Below the pieces are notes generated by a model, which was not told the DNA's origin, searched no databases, and saw only the letters and a program-made list of their open reading frames with translations. The position numbers and the translations under genes were made by a program. From positions 1-50,957 of the forward strand of contig NZ_RXNW01000023.1 of the NCBI RefSeq assembly GCF_004283175.1: a stretch of 50,957 bases of DNA, given 5' to 3'. Below, in pieces: positions 50,781 to 50,957 of the stretch. Every line of letters begins with the position of its first letter. Position 1 is the first letter of the stretch. Source of the stretch: Legionella longbeachae. GTDB lineage: Bacteria > Pseudomonadota > Gammaproteobacteria > Legionellales > Legionellaceae.

Positions 50781-50957
50781 TTATGGATTACCCCGATGTA
50801 CAAAAAGAAAGTCTAAATCTTTTGTGGGTGTAAAATTATCAAGTGTTACTTGATAGGAATTATCTTGGGAAACTGTGAGTGGTGCATTAAAACATCCTAA
50901 GAGAATAGCATTAGCAGGTGGTTTAATGATCAACTTAAATTTTTTAATAGGGCCACG
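50781..50957 (-). CDS. DUF4424-like protein, C-terminal end (cut by window edge)
   Basis: The minus-strand frame runs in from the right edge: GPIKKFKLIIKPPANAILLG, then VSQDNSYQVTLDNFTPTKDL and DFLFVHRGNP, with a stop at 50781. The G-P-I-K-x-F-x-L-x-I-x-K strand and the T-x-x-N-F-T-P-x-x-D-L-x-x-L-F ending match the C-terminal part of DUF4424 proteins as I recall them. Only 58 residues are visible, so the family call is moderate. Confidence 0.5.
   Translation of the reverse strand, partial: RGPIKKFKLIIKPPANAILLGCFNAPLTVSQDNSYQVTLDNFTPTKDLDFLFVHRGNP

Overview
The window is AT-rich bacterial DNA that reads as Legionella, or a very close relative. The strongest pointers are an orphan DotI/IcmL-type protein, several large proteins of the kind exported by the Dot/Icm type IV secretion system (a coiled-coil protein, a helical-repeat protein, a zeta-toxin kinase, a HAD-like protein, an ankyrin-like repeat protein), and a background of decayed insertion sequences. 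The genus call is inference from gene content and codon bias. No rRNA, intact tRNA or core ribosomal gene is present to settle it.

Layout. 1-3.0 kb: the 5' end of an IS630 transposase, a MepB-family protein, an IcmL-like protein, a secreted cupin, and a decayed nitrile hydratase/thiocyanate hydrolase pair. 3.4-18.4 kb: an effector-rich stretch with a 1044-residue coiled-coil protein, a 230-residue conserved-looking protein, a helical-repeat protein, a zeta-toxin kinase with a small downstream partner, a cyclic-nucleotide-binding domain fused to a CPBP membrane protease, and a giant protein with twelve 36-residue repeats. An IS4 transposase fragment and a phage-integrase fragment lie side by side at 14.4-15.05 kb. 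18.6-28.5 kb: an IstB relic, a secreted prolyl oligopeptidase, a RAYT transposase relic touching a REP-like hairpin, a secreted Ig/chitobiase/Fn3/Asp-box protein, a MITE-like element, an M28 aminopeptidase pseudogene with two in-frame amber codons, and a decayed IS630.

28.4-36 kb: a TIGR03792-like secreted protein, a HAD-like putative effector, then an ion and osmotic-stress block (CLC antiporter, MscS channel, cation/proton antiporter, YbdK-type glutamate-cysteine ligase). 36-39 kb: an alpha/beta hydrolase, membrane proteins and a truncated IS6. 39.2-46.3 kb: a type I secretion locus (ABC exporter, HlyD adaptor, large low-complexity repeat protein). Both transporter genes are broken exactly at simple repeats, one an extra 7-bp unit and the other a run of seven G. 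This means either slipped-strand phase variation or parallel decay. 46.3-51 kb: a debris field (ISL3 transposase tail, 3' part of a tRNA-Arg gene, GNAT pseudogene), intact endonuclease I, DnaA-box-like sites, a 16-codon stub of an SRAP/YedK gene cut off by a DUF4238 gene, a small secreted protein and the 3' end of a DUF4424-like gene.

Two relics of the same tRNA-Arg 3' sequence lie about 25 kb apart (21.09 and 46.5 kb). They suggest old integrative-element borders around the secreted-protein, ion-transport and type I secretion cargo. The best candidates for unusual biology are the possibly switchable type I secretion system and the cNMP-domain/intramembrane-protease fusion.
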